This document shows, in pieces, positions 45,038 through 52,613 of a stretch of 64,000 bases of DNA. The stretch comes from an uncultured Eubacteriales bacterium (lineage in GTDB: Bacteria; Bacillota; Clostridia; Oscillospirales; CAG-382). The translations under genes and the position numbers were made by a program. The stretch lies in the NCBI GenBank assembly GCA_934502885.1, contig CAKSUT010000002.1, positions 266,336 to 330,335 on the forward strand, written 5' to 3'. The notes beneath the pieces were generated by a model. It was not told the DNA's origin. It saw only the letters and a program-made list of their open reading frames with translations, and made no database searches. The first letter of the stretch is position 1, and every line of letters begins with the position of its first letter.

Positions 45038-46225
45038 TCAGTTTACGCCCTGTTCTGCGACGAAGTCCCAAGCACCTGTCTCGGTGTTAGCCTTCTTAAC
45101 GAATGCGGTATCGCGCTTAGCGTCACCGATTTCGTTAAACTCGATAAGACCTGTTACGCCGGTATAGGAAACGCCGGGAAGAGCCTTAAGTACGTCGCCG
45201 GGGTTCTTGGAGCCTGCAGCCTTGATAGCTTCGAGAGCTACAAAGTAAGCATCATAACCCATTGCGGAAACTGCGGAGATAGTGGAGTCGCCGCCGTTGT
45301 TTGTGAGGTTGGTGTTGTCGGATTCGATCCATGCCTTGAAATCGGTATCGAACTTCTCATTACCGCCCTCCTGGTAGAAGGTTGTTACGTAAATATCAAC
45401 GTCCTTGTCCTTTGCAGCGTTAAGTACAACGTTGGAATCCCATGTATCGCCCGCGAGCATCGGAATGCCTATCTCGTTGGAAGCGCTCTGCTCGATGATG
45501 AGCTGTGCAGCCTCAAGGGATACGGGAGCGAAGATAACATCGCAGTTCTGGGACTTTGCGGTGTTGAGGAACGATGTGAAGTCGGAGTTGCCTTCGTTGA
45601 AGGTTTCGGCAACTACCTCGCCGCCTGCCTCTTTAAATGCCTTTGTGAAGTTGTAGCCGAGGCCGGAGGAGTAGTCGTCTCCGAGCTTTGTGAGAACATA
45701 TGCCTTTTCAGCGGAGAACTCGCTCTTCGCGAGGTTTGCAAGAACCGTGCCCTGGAACGGATCGAGGAAGCATATTCTGAAGTAGTTGGGGTTGCCTTCG
45801 GTTACCTGCGGGTTTGTGCAGGTGATACCGAGCGCGGGAACGCCGCCGTTTTCAAAGGTCTTTGCAGCTGCGATGGAAACGCCGGAGCCGTAAGAACCGA
45901 GAACGATGGAACATCCCGAAGAAACGAGAGTCTGAGCGGCTGTGGGAGCCTTGTCGTTGGAAGAGCCGTTGTCTGCCGCAACAAGCGCTACCTTATACTC
46001 CTTGTCGCCGATGGTAACAGTAGGCTGAATTGCGTTTGCGTACTGAATACCGAGCATCTCCTGCTTTCCGCCTGCGCCGTTGTCGCCGGACTGCGGCTCA
46101 AAGATACCTACATATACGGTGTCCTCGTCGCCGGTTTTGACTTCGTCGCCGGTATTGTTGTTGCAGGCTGTCATTGTTGCCGCACACATAGCGGCTGCCA
46201 TAAGAAGTGCCAATACCTTTTTCAT
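45038..46225 (-). CDS. livJ: Branched-chain amino-acid ABC transporter substrate-binding lipoprotein
   Basis: 395 residues from ATG 46225, with GGGAGG seven bases ahead. Lipoprotein signal with lipobox ATMTAC, then a type I periplasmic-binding fold (VGIFEPQSGDNGAGGKQEMLG, ALVAADNGSSNDKAPTAAQ). It captures branched-chain or related amino acids for LivHMGF. First gene of the liv unit. Confidence 0.94.
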   Translation of the reverse strand: MKKVLALLMAAAMCAATMTACNNNTGDEVKTGDEDTVYVGIFEPQSGDNGAGGKQEMLGIQYANAIQPTVTIGDKEYKVALVAADNGSSNDKAPTAAQTLVSSGCSIVLGSYGSGVSIAAAKTFENGGVPALGITCTNPQVTEGNPNYFRICFLDPFQGTVLANLAKSEFSAEKAYVLTKLGDDYSSGLGYNFTKAFKEAGGEVVAETFNEGNSDFTSFLNTAKSQNCDVIFAPVSLEAAQLIIEQSASNEIGIPMLAGDTWDSNVVLNAAKDKDVDIYVTTFYQEGGNEKFDTDFKAWIESDNTNLTNNGGDSTISAVSAMGYDAYFVALEAIKAAGSKNPGDVLKALPGVSYTGVTGLIEFNEIGDAKRDTAFVKKANTETGAWDFVAEQGVN

Positions 46226-46267
46226 GATTTTTCCTCCCAAAATGTAAAAAATATATTCGGTTCGTCG

Positions 46268-46287
46268 AAAAACGGTTGTCCGTTTTT
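46268..46287 (-). promoter_or_regulatory. Terminator-like hairpin in the livJ leader (candidate attenuator)
   Basis: Minus strand AAAAACGG-ACAA-CCGTTTTT, an 8-bp stem with a run of T, lies between the predicted transcription start (about 46295) and the livJ ribosome binding site. It looks like an intrinsic terminator placed before the gene. No leader peptide or known riboswitch was recognised. Confidence 0.45.
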
Positions 46288-46301
46288 TAACGCACACTGC
46301 A

Positions 46302-46330
46302 ATTATACCACAATACTTTTAATTTGTAAA
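46302..46330 (-). promoter_or_regulatory. Sigma-A promoter of livJ
   Basis: Minus strand TTTACA, 17-base spacer, TATAAT. Confidence 0.78.
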
Positions 46331-46720
46331 TACCTTTCGACGGAAAATATCACTTTTTTGGCGTGTTTTTGCCTGTCAAATGCCGTATTTTTTCTGTGCG
46401 ACCGTCTTTGTTAAGATTTTGTTAAGATGAGGTTATTATTTGTAAATCAAAGTTTATCACTTTATCGGTCTCAAAAAACATCGTGAAGTCAAAAAGCGGA
46501 TGTTATTCGCAACAAAGCCGCTCGGAGCGGGTCTGCGCCGACACTCACCATTCGTAAAAATGCGAATAGAATATATCAGAAGCAATACCACGTCAAAGCA
46601 ACGACGGTATTCGCTTCCTTTTGCGTAAAATAAAGCGCAAAGCGAATAACGAAAGAATAAACGGTTAAGAATAAGAGCAAAGGAAATACAAACATAAGCA
46701 AAAAGCGGAGAGTGAATAAA
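46331..46720. other. Structured non-coding region upstream of mazF
   Basis: About 390 bases without a supported gene. Several inverted repeats are readable: AGCGG/CCGCT around 46494-46518, CCGCTC-G-GAGCGG at about 46514-46526, GAAGCAATACC (46579-46589) with GGTATTCGCTTC (46606-46617), and TTTGCG with CGCAAA at about 46621-46642. The third is followed by CTTTTGCG, a weak terminator shape. The longest start-to-stop frame has only about 24 codons. Could be a long mazF leader or a small RNA. Confidence 0.45.
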
Positions 46721-47089
46721 GTGACCGTAAGAAGAGGAGACATTTACTATGCGGACCTCAGTCCCGTGGTCGGAAGCGAACAGGGAGGAGTGCGTCCGGT
46801 GTTGATAATTCAGAACGATGTCGGAAACAAATACAGCCCGACCGTAATTGCCGCCGCAATCACAAGCAGAACCGGCAAGAGCAAGCTTCCGACGCATATC
46901 GAGGTATACGCTGACAGATACGGTCTTGCCAAAGATTCGGTGATTCTTCTCGAACAGATAAGAACCATAGACAAGAAGAGACTCAAGGAGAAAATGGGGC
47001 ATCTCGACGAGGACGTAATGGGCGAAGTCAACAACGCAATCTCGGTAAGCTTCGGTCTTGAGGACACTGCACAGGAATATATCGGATAA
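46721..47089 (+). CDS. MazF/PemK-family endoribonuclease toxin (EndoA-like)
   Basis: Sequence-specific mRNA-cleaving toxin. 122 residues from GTG 46721, nine bases after GGAGA; the GTG at 46712 overlaps the ribosome binding site. Strong match to the EndoA type: [38 protein letters not shown] and [11 protein letters not shown], with the catalytic Arg and Thr-type residues in place. No antitoxin gene (MazE/EndoAI type) precedes it; normally it lies directly upstream. A strong terminator follows. Confidence 0.93.
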   Translation: MTVRRGDIYYADLSPVVGSEQGGVRPVLIIQNDVGNKYSPTVIAAAITSRTGKSKLPTHIEVYADRYGLAKDSVILLEQIRTIDKKRLKEKMGHLDEDVMGEVNNAISVSFGLEDTAQEYIG

Positions 47090-47095
47090 TCCAAG

Positions 47096-47122
47096 AGCCT
47101 TGCCGAAAACGGCAAGGCTTTT
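47096..47122 (+). terminator. Intrinsic terminator of mazF
   Basis: AGCCTTGCCG-AAAA-CGGCAAGGCT, a perfect 10-bp stem, followed by TTTTCC. Confidence 0.92.
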
Positions 47123-47526
47123 TCCGTGTTGCAAAACTACGTTTACGGCACAGAAAAGATTTGCTGATACGCGCCTTATTTGAGGCGTCCTGTTTCACTT
47201 ATTTCATCCGAATCAACAAATTCAAAGAAAAAAACGGTACTGATGTCCCCGTTTTTCTCATATATTACTGTTTAAATCCGGCTTCGCACAAAGTGTATTG
47301 TAATGCCTAATTTAACGTCTTACCGGCGTAGCAGGTGGTTTGTACGGTTCTCATAAGCACTCGATAACTCCGGCTCTTTCGTCGGAGCGGACGAAGTTGC
47401 AAAAACTGTGGGGGACAATCCCATACGAGCTTCTCTGCGCGGTCGGAGATAGGTTTAAGAGGGTATACAAAGATTAAAAATCGACATAAATATGTAGTGC
47501 GCCGCAGAAAAAGCGGCGCGCTTTTC
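47123..47526. other. Gene-free region between mazF and the SLH gene
   Basis: No supported gene. Hairpins: AAAAACGG/CCGTTTTT (47228-47258, terminator-like both ways), CTCCG/CGGAG (about 47370-47390), and GCGCCGC-AGAAAAA-GCGGCGC (about 47500-47521), which follows the SLH gene on the minus strand and has CTTTTCTT only on the plus side. The 47300-47460 part is richer in GC than its flanks and might be a decayed gene or RNA. Confidence 0.4.
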
Positions 47527-48879
47527 TTATCCGAAGAAAGGCAGAAACGAGAGAAAGCCTTTCTTTTCGGTCTTATTCTCGCTCTCTTCCTTTTCCTCAA
47601 GGTAGTCGGAGACATTGCAGAGAAGCTCGGCGGCTTCTGCTTTTGTTAGATCCTTATCGGGGAGAATGTTTCCCGTGCCGTCGCCGTTCATCACGCCGCA
47701 CGAAACAAGCGTCTGAACCGCGTCGCTTGCCCAGCCGGGAATTGCGGCGGCGTCGGCAAACTCGGTATTCACCGCAGGTTCGGGAGCTTCGAGAAGTCTT
47801 GCGAGCATGACGGCCGCTTCGGCTCTCGTTATCGTATCCTGCCAGTTGAAATAACGTATTCCGTTTTCCTCATATCCAGAAACTACACCCATGCTGTATG
47901 CCGCGGCGGCATAGCATCTGATATTTGAAGGTATATCCGAATTGTCGGCAAAAACGCTCATTGCGTCGGATTTCACTTTGTCCTCGTTGCCGGACATTAT
48001 CATTGCCATTGCGAGAAAATCGCCTCTCGTCACTGTGTCATCCGGCGAAAAGGTTGCGGCAAGTCCCGAGCGCGTGCCGCTCATAAGTCCGAGATCACAC
48101 ATTTTAAGCACGGAGCTTTGCGCCCAGTGACCGTCCATATCGGAAAACACAAGCTCCGATTTTCTCGGTGCTACCGAGACGTTTACCTTGGTAAGCTTTC
48201 CGCTGTTTCCGTAAATATCGCTTGCGACGTAGGTGAAGCTGTCCTTTCCGGTGAAGTTCTTGTCGGGGCTGTAAGTGAAGAGTCCGGACGACGCATCGGT
48301 CATTTCGACCTTACCGTTCTTCGGTACAGACACAACGCTGAAGGTCATTGCATCTCCGTCCGGGTCCGCCGCCTTGAAGTACTTGACAAGCGAGCAGTTC
48401 TTGAGCGTTTTGAGATTCTGCGGTTTTGTTTCGGGTGCAAGGTTTATTCCGTCAAGAATACTTACGCTGCACTTGATTCCGGTTGCCGCATCGCCGCCGT
48501 CGCAGGTGAATGTGAAGAAGTCGGTCGAGGTTGTGTTGAAGGTCGGAACGTAGCGGAGAAGATCGAGATTCTTCTCGGAAATGCTCTGCCCCTCGGCAAC
48601 GTCGCGTCCCGAAAGCTTGAGTACTCCGTTCTCGCGCGACGGCAGGGAGGTTATAGTTATATACTCAAATCCGCCCTTGCCGCCGACAGCATTTTTGAAG
48701 TCGTCGGACGTGAAGGCTATGTCGCAGTTTATTACGCCGCATTTTTTAATTTCGAGCTTATTCTTGATAATCACAAGTCCGGGTGAAAGACTGTAGTCCG
48801 CTCCGAATGCGCCGAGCGGAATGCAGAGGATTATACTGATGACAGTTATCGCCGCAATAACGGCCTTTTTAGTGTTCAT
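47527..48879 (-). CDS. S-layer-homology surface protein with cadherin-like domain
   Basis: 450 residues. Signal peptide about 1-26. N-terminal half contains a cadherin-like/Ig-like bacterial domain (LKYFKAADPDGDAMTFSV-type pattern, seen as YFKAADPDGDAMTF, then FTYSPDKNFTGKDSFTYVASD). C-terminal half has three SLH repeats: FSDMDGHWAQ...VTRGDFLAM, NIRCYAAAAYSMGVVSGY...ITRAEAAVML and WASDAVQTLVSCGVMNG...LTKAEAAELL. These bind pyruvylated secondary cell-wall polymer and hold the protein on the surface. A charged tail rich in Glu/Lys follows. Ligand unknown. Confidence 0.88.
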   Translation of the reverse strand: MNTKKAVIAAITVISIILCIPLGAFGADYSLSPGLVIIKNKLEIKKCGVINCDIAFTSDDFKNAVGGKGGFEYITITSLPSRENGVLKLSGRDVAEGQSISEKNLDLLRYVPTFNTTSTDFFTFTCDGGDAATGIKCSVSILDGINLAPETKPQNLKTLKNCSLVKYFKAADPDGDAMTFSVVSVPKNGKVEMTDASSGLFTYSPDKNFTGKDSFTYVASDIYGNSGKLTKVNVSVAPRKSELVFSDMDGHWAQSSVLKMCDLGLMSGTRSGLAATFSPDDTVTRGDFLAMAMIMSGNEDKVKSDAMSVFADNSDIPSNIRCYAAAAYSMGVVSGYEENGIRYFNWQDTITRAEAAVMLARLLEAPEPAVNTEFADAAAIPGWASDAVQTLVSCGVMNGDGTGNILPDKDLTKAEAAELLCNVSDYLEEKEESENKTEKKGFLSFLPFFG

Positions 48880-48968
48880 ATCGATACCTCACTGTTTCTC
48901 TGTTTTTTACTTACGAACATATCTTATCCGCAAAGCGGCGATTTATTCACAAAAGTCATGTTTTGCAT

Positions 48969-49006
48969 AAAAAAGCACGGCAAACCGCACCGTCGATCCG
49001 CCGTGT
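48969..49006 (-). terminator. Intrinsic terminator of the radical SAM gene
   Basis: Minus strand CACGGC pairs with GCCGTG across an 18-base loop, followed by CTTTTTTATG. Confidence 0.7.
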
Positions 49007-49025
49007 CAAAACATAAATCAAATAT

Positions 49026-49928
49026 TCAGTTCATATCGAAATCCGGCACAAATTCGCCGCTTGCCGAGTCCTTTCCCTGCGTAAAGCCGTTTACAAAACC
49101 GAGTTCTCGTACGTGTTTCACGACGCTTTCATATTCGAGGGTGGTCACACGGCGGTTAATCTCGGGAAATTCGGCGCTTTTCGCCGTCGGAAAATACTGC
49201 CGCATGATGCTTACGTAAACCTCACTCGGAGTAAAATTTTCGGCAAGCGCGTCGAATATCGCCATTGAGTCACGCCTGTGCGACGGAAGCACGAGGTGAC
49301 GTATTATCATACCTCGGAGCATTTTTTCGCCGTTCTCCGAAAACACCGCACTTCCCGTCTGACGCTTCATTTCAAGAAGTGCCGGAAGCGTCTTTTCAAA
49401 GTAATCGGGTGCGCCGCTGTAACGTGCCGATATTTCCGGCGAAAAGTATTTCACATCCGGAAGGTAGATATCGATAAGACCGTCGAGACGTTTCAGCGTT
49501 TCAACCGACTCATAGCCTCCGGTATTGTACACGACGGGAACGGAAAGTTCAGGCTTTATTCTTTCGAGAAGCCGTGAAAGCCGCAGCGCATACTGTGTGG
49601 GACTAACGAGGTTTATATTTTCCGCACCCTTTTCGACAAGCGAAAAAATGATGCTTTCAAGTTCACTTTCCGAAAGCACCTTTCCCCTGTCTCCGCCGGA
49701 TATTTCGTAATTCTGGCAGAACACACAGTGCATGGGACAACCGGAGAAGAACAGCGTCCCGGAACCATTACCGCACGAAATGCAAGGCTCCTCCCAAAGG
49801 TGAAGCCCCGCTCTTGCAACTTTATATTCGTTTTTTACGCCGCAATATCCGTTTTTCTCGTCTCTGTCAATTCCGCACTCTCTCGGACATTGCGTACATT
49901 TTCCTTTAGTGCAGACCTCGTTAAGCAT
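49026..49928 (-). CDS. PflX-like radical SAM protein
   Basis: 300 residues of the pyruvate-formate-lyase-activating-enzyme-like group (COG1313 type). A cysteine-rich N terminus (CTKGKCTQCPRECGID and GYCG) is followed by the radical SAM cluster GCPMHCVFCQN (CxxxCxxC) at about residues 64-74, and VVYNTGGY and DIYLPDVKYF. The target protein is not known for this group. Its ATG overlaps the end of the MreD-like gene by 8 bases, so the two are translationally coupled. Confidence 0.83.
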   Translation of the reverse strand: MLNEVCTKGKCTQCPRECGIDRDEKNGYCGVKNEYKVARAGLHLWEEPCISCGNGSGTLFFSGCPMHCVFCQNYEISGGDRGKVLSESELESIIFSLVEKGAENINLVSPTQYALRLSRLLERIKPELSVPVVYNTGGYESVETLKRLDGLIDIYLPDVKYFSPEISARYSGAPDYFEKTLPALLEMKRQTGSAVFSENGEKMLRGMIIRHLVLPSHRRDSMAIFDALAENFTPSEVYVSIMRQYFPTAKSAEFPEINRRVTTLEYESVVKHVRELGFVNGFTQGKDSASGEFVPDFDMN

Positions 49929-50487
49929 CTATTTCCACCCTGAATAGCCGTGCCAAAAACACCGTGAAAAAGTACATCACGAAAAGAGCGATGAGATTAT
50001 AGAGAAATTCCGGAAGAAGCGTTCCGACAACAAGAGTCGAAAGCGACACTTCACGCCACGCCGCAAGGTGGTAGAACGCCGTGATGACGCTCTTCACGAG
50101 AAAAAGCTCCGCTCCCGACACCATCGTACCGAACGCTCCCTTGCTTGCGAAGCTCTCGGAAAGTCTCGGAGACACTATTCCGCCTACCGTGTAAAGCACC
50201 GGGGAAAGCAGGTAAGGTATACCGACTGTTGCGTCGTAGACAAAGCCGAAAATGAGTCCGAGCAGGCACGCAAGGCGGTTTGAGCAGATCATGGAACAAA
50301 TGACGACCAGCGACAAAAGAATATCGGGCGTCACACGGCTGACCGAAACACGTCCGCCGAACGACAGGAAAGAGAAAGTGATTCCGAGCTTAGGCACTAT
50401 CTCCGCCGCAAACAGAAACGTCACCGTAAAAAGTATCGACCAGAACACCTTTGCGCGAATATCCGTTTCGGTTCTGTTCAACGTCAA
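49921..50487 (-). CDS. MreD-like integral membrane protein
   Basis: 188 residues with about five hydrophobic segments. The part RVTPDILLSLVVICSMICSNRLACLLGLIFGFVYDATVG, in shorter pieces PDILLSLVV and GLIFGFVYDA, matches MreD, the rod-shape membrane partner of MreC. mreB and mreC are not nearby in the window, so the gene is separated from the usual cluster. 52 bases separate it from the upstream foldase gene. Confidence 0.6.
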   Translation of the reverse strand: MTLNRTETDIRAKVFWSILFTVTFLFAAEIVPKLGITFSFLSFGGRVSVSRVTPDILLSLVVICSMICSNRLACLLGLIFGFVYDATVGIPYLLSPVLYTVGGIVSPRLSESFASKGAFGTMVSGAELFLVKSVITAFYHLAAWREVSLSTLVVGTLLPEFLYNLIALFVMYFFTVFLARLFRVEIDA

Positions 50488-50539
50488 TCTCCCCTTTCCT
50501 CCGAATCTTCATTCTTTGTTTCTATTATCGTGCATTCGC

Positions 50540-51670
50540 TCAGCCGAGCAAAAGCGGTATTTTCATGATGTCGTAGCTTGCTATGATGTCATCGTCAACG
50601 ATAAGTCTGTCGAATACCGAGTCGAGCATATTGTTGAAAAGCGTCGCCTGAATGACGTTCTTTATGTTTTGGTAGATATCATCATAGGCGTTGTAAAGGG
50701 TTTCGTCCATGGGATACTTCTTCATTATGTGCGTGCCGTACTGCGTCGCAACGGTTCTTACCTCGCCCGGCTTCATTTCGAGCGCGGCATTCTTGAACTC
50801 CGCGACAAAGGTTTCATCGTCCGTCACGAAATATCCGTGCGGATATGCGGCATAGCCGTTCGGGTCGCCGTCCTTATATTCCTCACAGAGTGCGTCGAAG
50901 TCCTCGCCGGCGGCGATTCTCGCCTCTATGGACTTCACAAGCTCCTCTTTTTCCGCCTTTTCCTCGGCGGTAAGCTCACGTTTTGTGCCGTCGTCGTTGG
51001 TTGCATACGCCGTGTTTACCACTATGTGCTTGACTATGGCGTAGTTGTCTCTGAAGTAGTATTTGATGTCGTCGTCGTTTATCGGAGTGAGTCCGTCGTC
51101 GTCATAAAGGCACTTTTCGAGAAGCGTCTTTTTGTACTGATACTCTTCGAGACGTCTTACGCTCTCTTCGTTTGTACCGTATGTAAGGAGATAATTGTCG
51201 AAAGCCTGCTTTGAACCGAGAGCCTTTTGCAGGTTGGCGATAAGAGTGTCGATATTTGTCTGCACCTCATCAGGGCACTCAAAACCGTAAACCTTATCGA
51301 AAAGGTAAACGGAAAGCAGAAGATTCTTCGCCTCGCGGACTATCGCAACATCGTAAACATACTCGCCGAGAGTAACCTCTCCCTCGCTGTCGATGTGACT
51401 CCAGAAGTCCTCAACGTCGTACTTCGTCGCATACTGTGTGAAAGCGTCGCCGAGAAGAGTGCTTAAGTACATCGTCTTCTGCTCGGACGCAAAGTATGCG
51501 AACATTCCCTCGTCCATTTCGGCGCAGACCTCGCCGTTTTCGTCGGTGCAGGTTATGACCGGCTTATGTACGGTCTTGTTTTGTCCGCAGCCGGACACCG
51601 CAAGAACTGCCGCCAAGGTGAGAAGTGTGAGGGTGAGCGCTAAAATACGCTTCGACAAAGAATTTTTCAT
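50540..51670 (-). CDS. PrsA/SurA-like peptidyl-prolyl isomerase lipoprotein
   Basis: 376 residues from ATG 51670 (CGGAGA seven bases before the overlapping ATG region). Lipoprotein signal with lipobox VSGC at about residues 24-27. Helical SurA-N-like chaperone part about 60-215, then a parvulin domain about 225-330 (IVKHIVVNTAYA, EDFDALCEEYKDGDP, GEVRTVATQYGTHIMKK). It would fold exported proteins outside the membrane, which fits the many secreted proteins here. Confidence 0.87.
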   Translation of the reverse strand: MKNSLSKRILALTLTLLTLAAVLAVSGCGQNKTVHKPVITCTDENGEVCAEMDEGMFAYFASEQKTMYLSTLLGDAFTQYATKYDVEDFWSHIDSEGEVTLGEYVYDVAIVREAKNLLLSVYLFDKVYGFECPDEVQTNIDTLIANLQKALGSKQAFDNYLLTYGTNEESVRRLEEYQYKKTLLEKCLYDDDGLTPINDDDIKYYFRDNYAIVKHIVVNTAYATNDDGTKRELTAEEKAEKEELVKSIEARIAAGEDFDALCEEYKDGDPNGYAAYPHGYFVTDDETFVAEFKNAALEMKPGEVRTVATQYGTHIMKKYPMDETLYNAYDDIYQNIKNVIQATLFNNMLDSVFDRLIVDDDIIASYDIMKIPLLLG

Positions 51671-51724
51671 TCGTTTCATCTCCGATTTTGATTGTAGTTT
51701 TTTGGTAAAGATCCGTACCCGCAT

Positions 51725-52489
51725 TTATCGGTTTACGCAGATTTCGATAAGCTTCTTTGCCTCGGCGATTGTCGGCTGATTGTTGCCGTCCTCATGCTCG
51801 TTGACGCAGAGAAACATCGACGAACCCGCAAGGATAGGTCCCATGCGTCTGTGCTTGTAGCACTCCGAACCGCCGCAGAGAAAGAGTGTGTCCTTTTCGA
51901 GCTTTTCGCGGAGCGTAAAAATAGTATCAAAATTGTTTTTCAGTTCCTCACGGGTATTGGCAGCCGTTACTATCTTCGCTATGTCCGCACCTCTCGAAAT
52001 CTGAAGCTTCGCTATATCAAGCACCTCTTCGGGGGTCATGTACTTGAAGGTATGCGCCGAAATAAGAACCTCTCCGCCCATGGAATGTATCGTATCTGCA
52101 AGCTTTTTCTGCTTTTCACCGACTTTTTCGTCACGGTCAACCTGTATTTCGTCGTGACCGTACATATCGCCGAATATATCGATAAGAGTCGCACCGCAGT
52201 CGAGAGCCAGAAGAAGTTCATCGGCAAGGCAATCATCCGAAAGCTCCTTATTTGAATCTGCCCATCTGTAATCCGTGACGTAAAACGGTCTTCCCTCCGA
52301 CGCGGAGAAAATCTCTTTGAGAACCTCTCTTGTTCTGTATTTTCTCTCCATCTTTTCCATGCAGAAGCCGAAAGCCTCCGCGCCGTTTGCGATGCCTTTC
52401 TTAATTTCACCCAAAGCAATATCCGGCGTAACCGCACGGTTTATCATGAGCGTTAACAACGGCTTATCGAGTCCGAAAAATTTTGACAT
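51725..52489 (-). CDS. Divergent type I 3-dehydroquinate dehydratase-like (AroD-fold) protein
   Basis: 254 residues. Two active-site regions of the class I aldolase-type barrel are kept: SAHTF with the general-base His and ADIAKIVTAAN with the Schiff-base Lys, plus GGSECYKHRRMGPILAGS and NNQPTIAEAKKL near the C terminus. The N-terminal substrate-binding strand, in true AroD of the type ExR, reads GFCMEKM here, so the usual Glu and Arg are not in place. No other shikimate gene is nearby. It may be a distant AroD or a related lyase with another substrate. Confidence 0.62.
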   Translation of the reverse strand: MSKFFGLDKPLLTLMINRAVTPDIALGEIKKGIANGAEAFGFCMEKMERKYRTREVLKEIFSASEGRPFYVTDYRWADSNKELSDDCLADELLLALDCGATLIDIFGDMYGHDEIQVDRDEKVGEKQKKLADTIHSMGGEVLISAHTFKYMTPEEVLDIAKLQISRGADIAKIVTAANTREELKNNFDTIFTLREKLEKDTLFLCGGSECYKHRRMGPILAGSSMFLCVNEHEDGNNQPTIAEAKKLIEICVNR

Positions 52490-52613
52490 AATATCACCTC
52501 ATAGAGTTTTTTTACATTATCTCATATGCGTTCCGCTCTTTCAATGCCGTTTCCGATACACTTATATTCTTTTTCGATACAAAGTTCGGTTATCTGTATC
52601 ATTTTATCAAATA

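Noticed and set aside
46480..46570. Possible antitoxin frame upstream of mazF
   Set aside because: The best GTG-started frame has only about 24 codons and no helix-rich antitoxin character.
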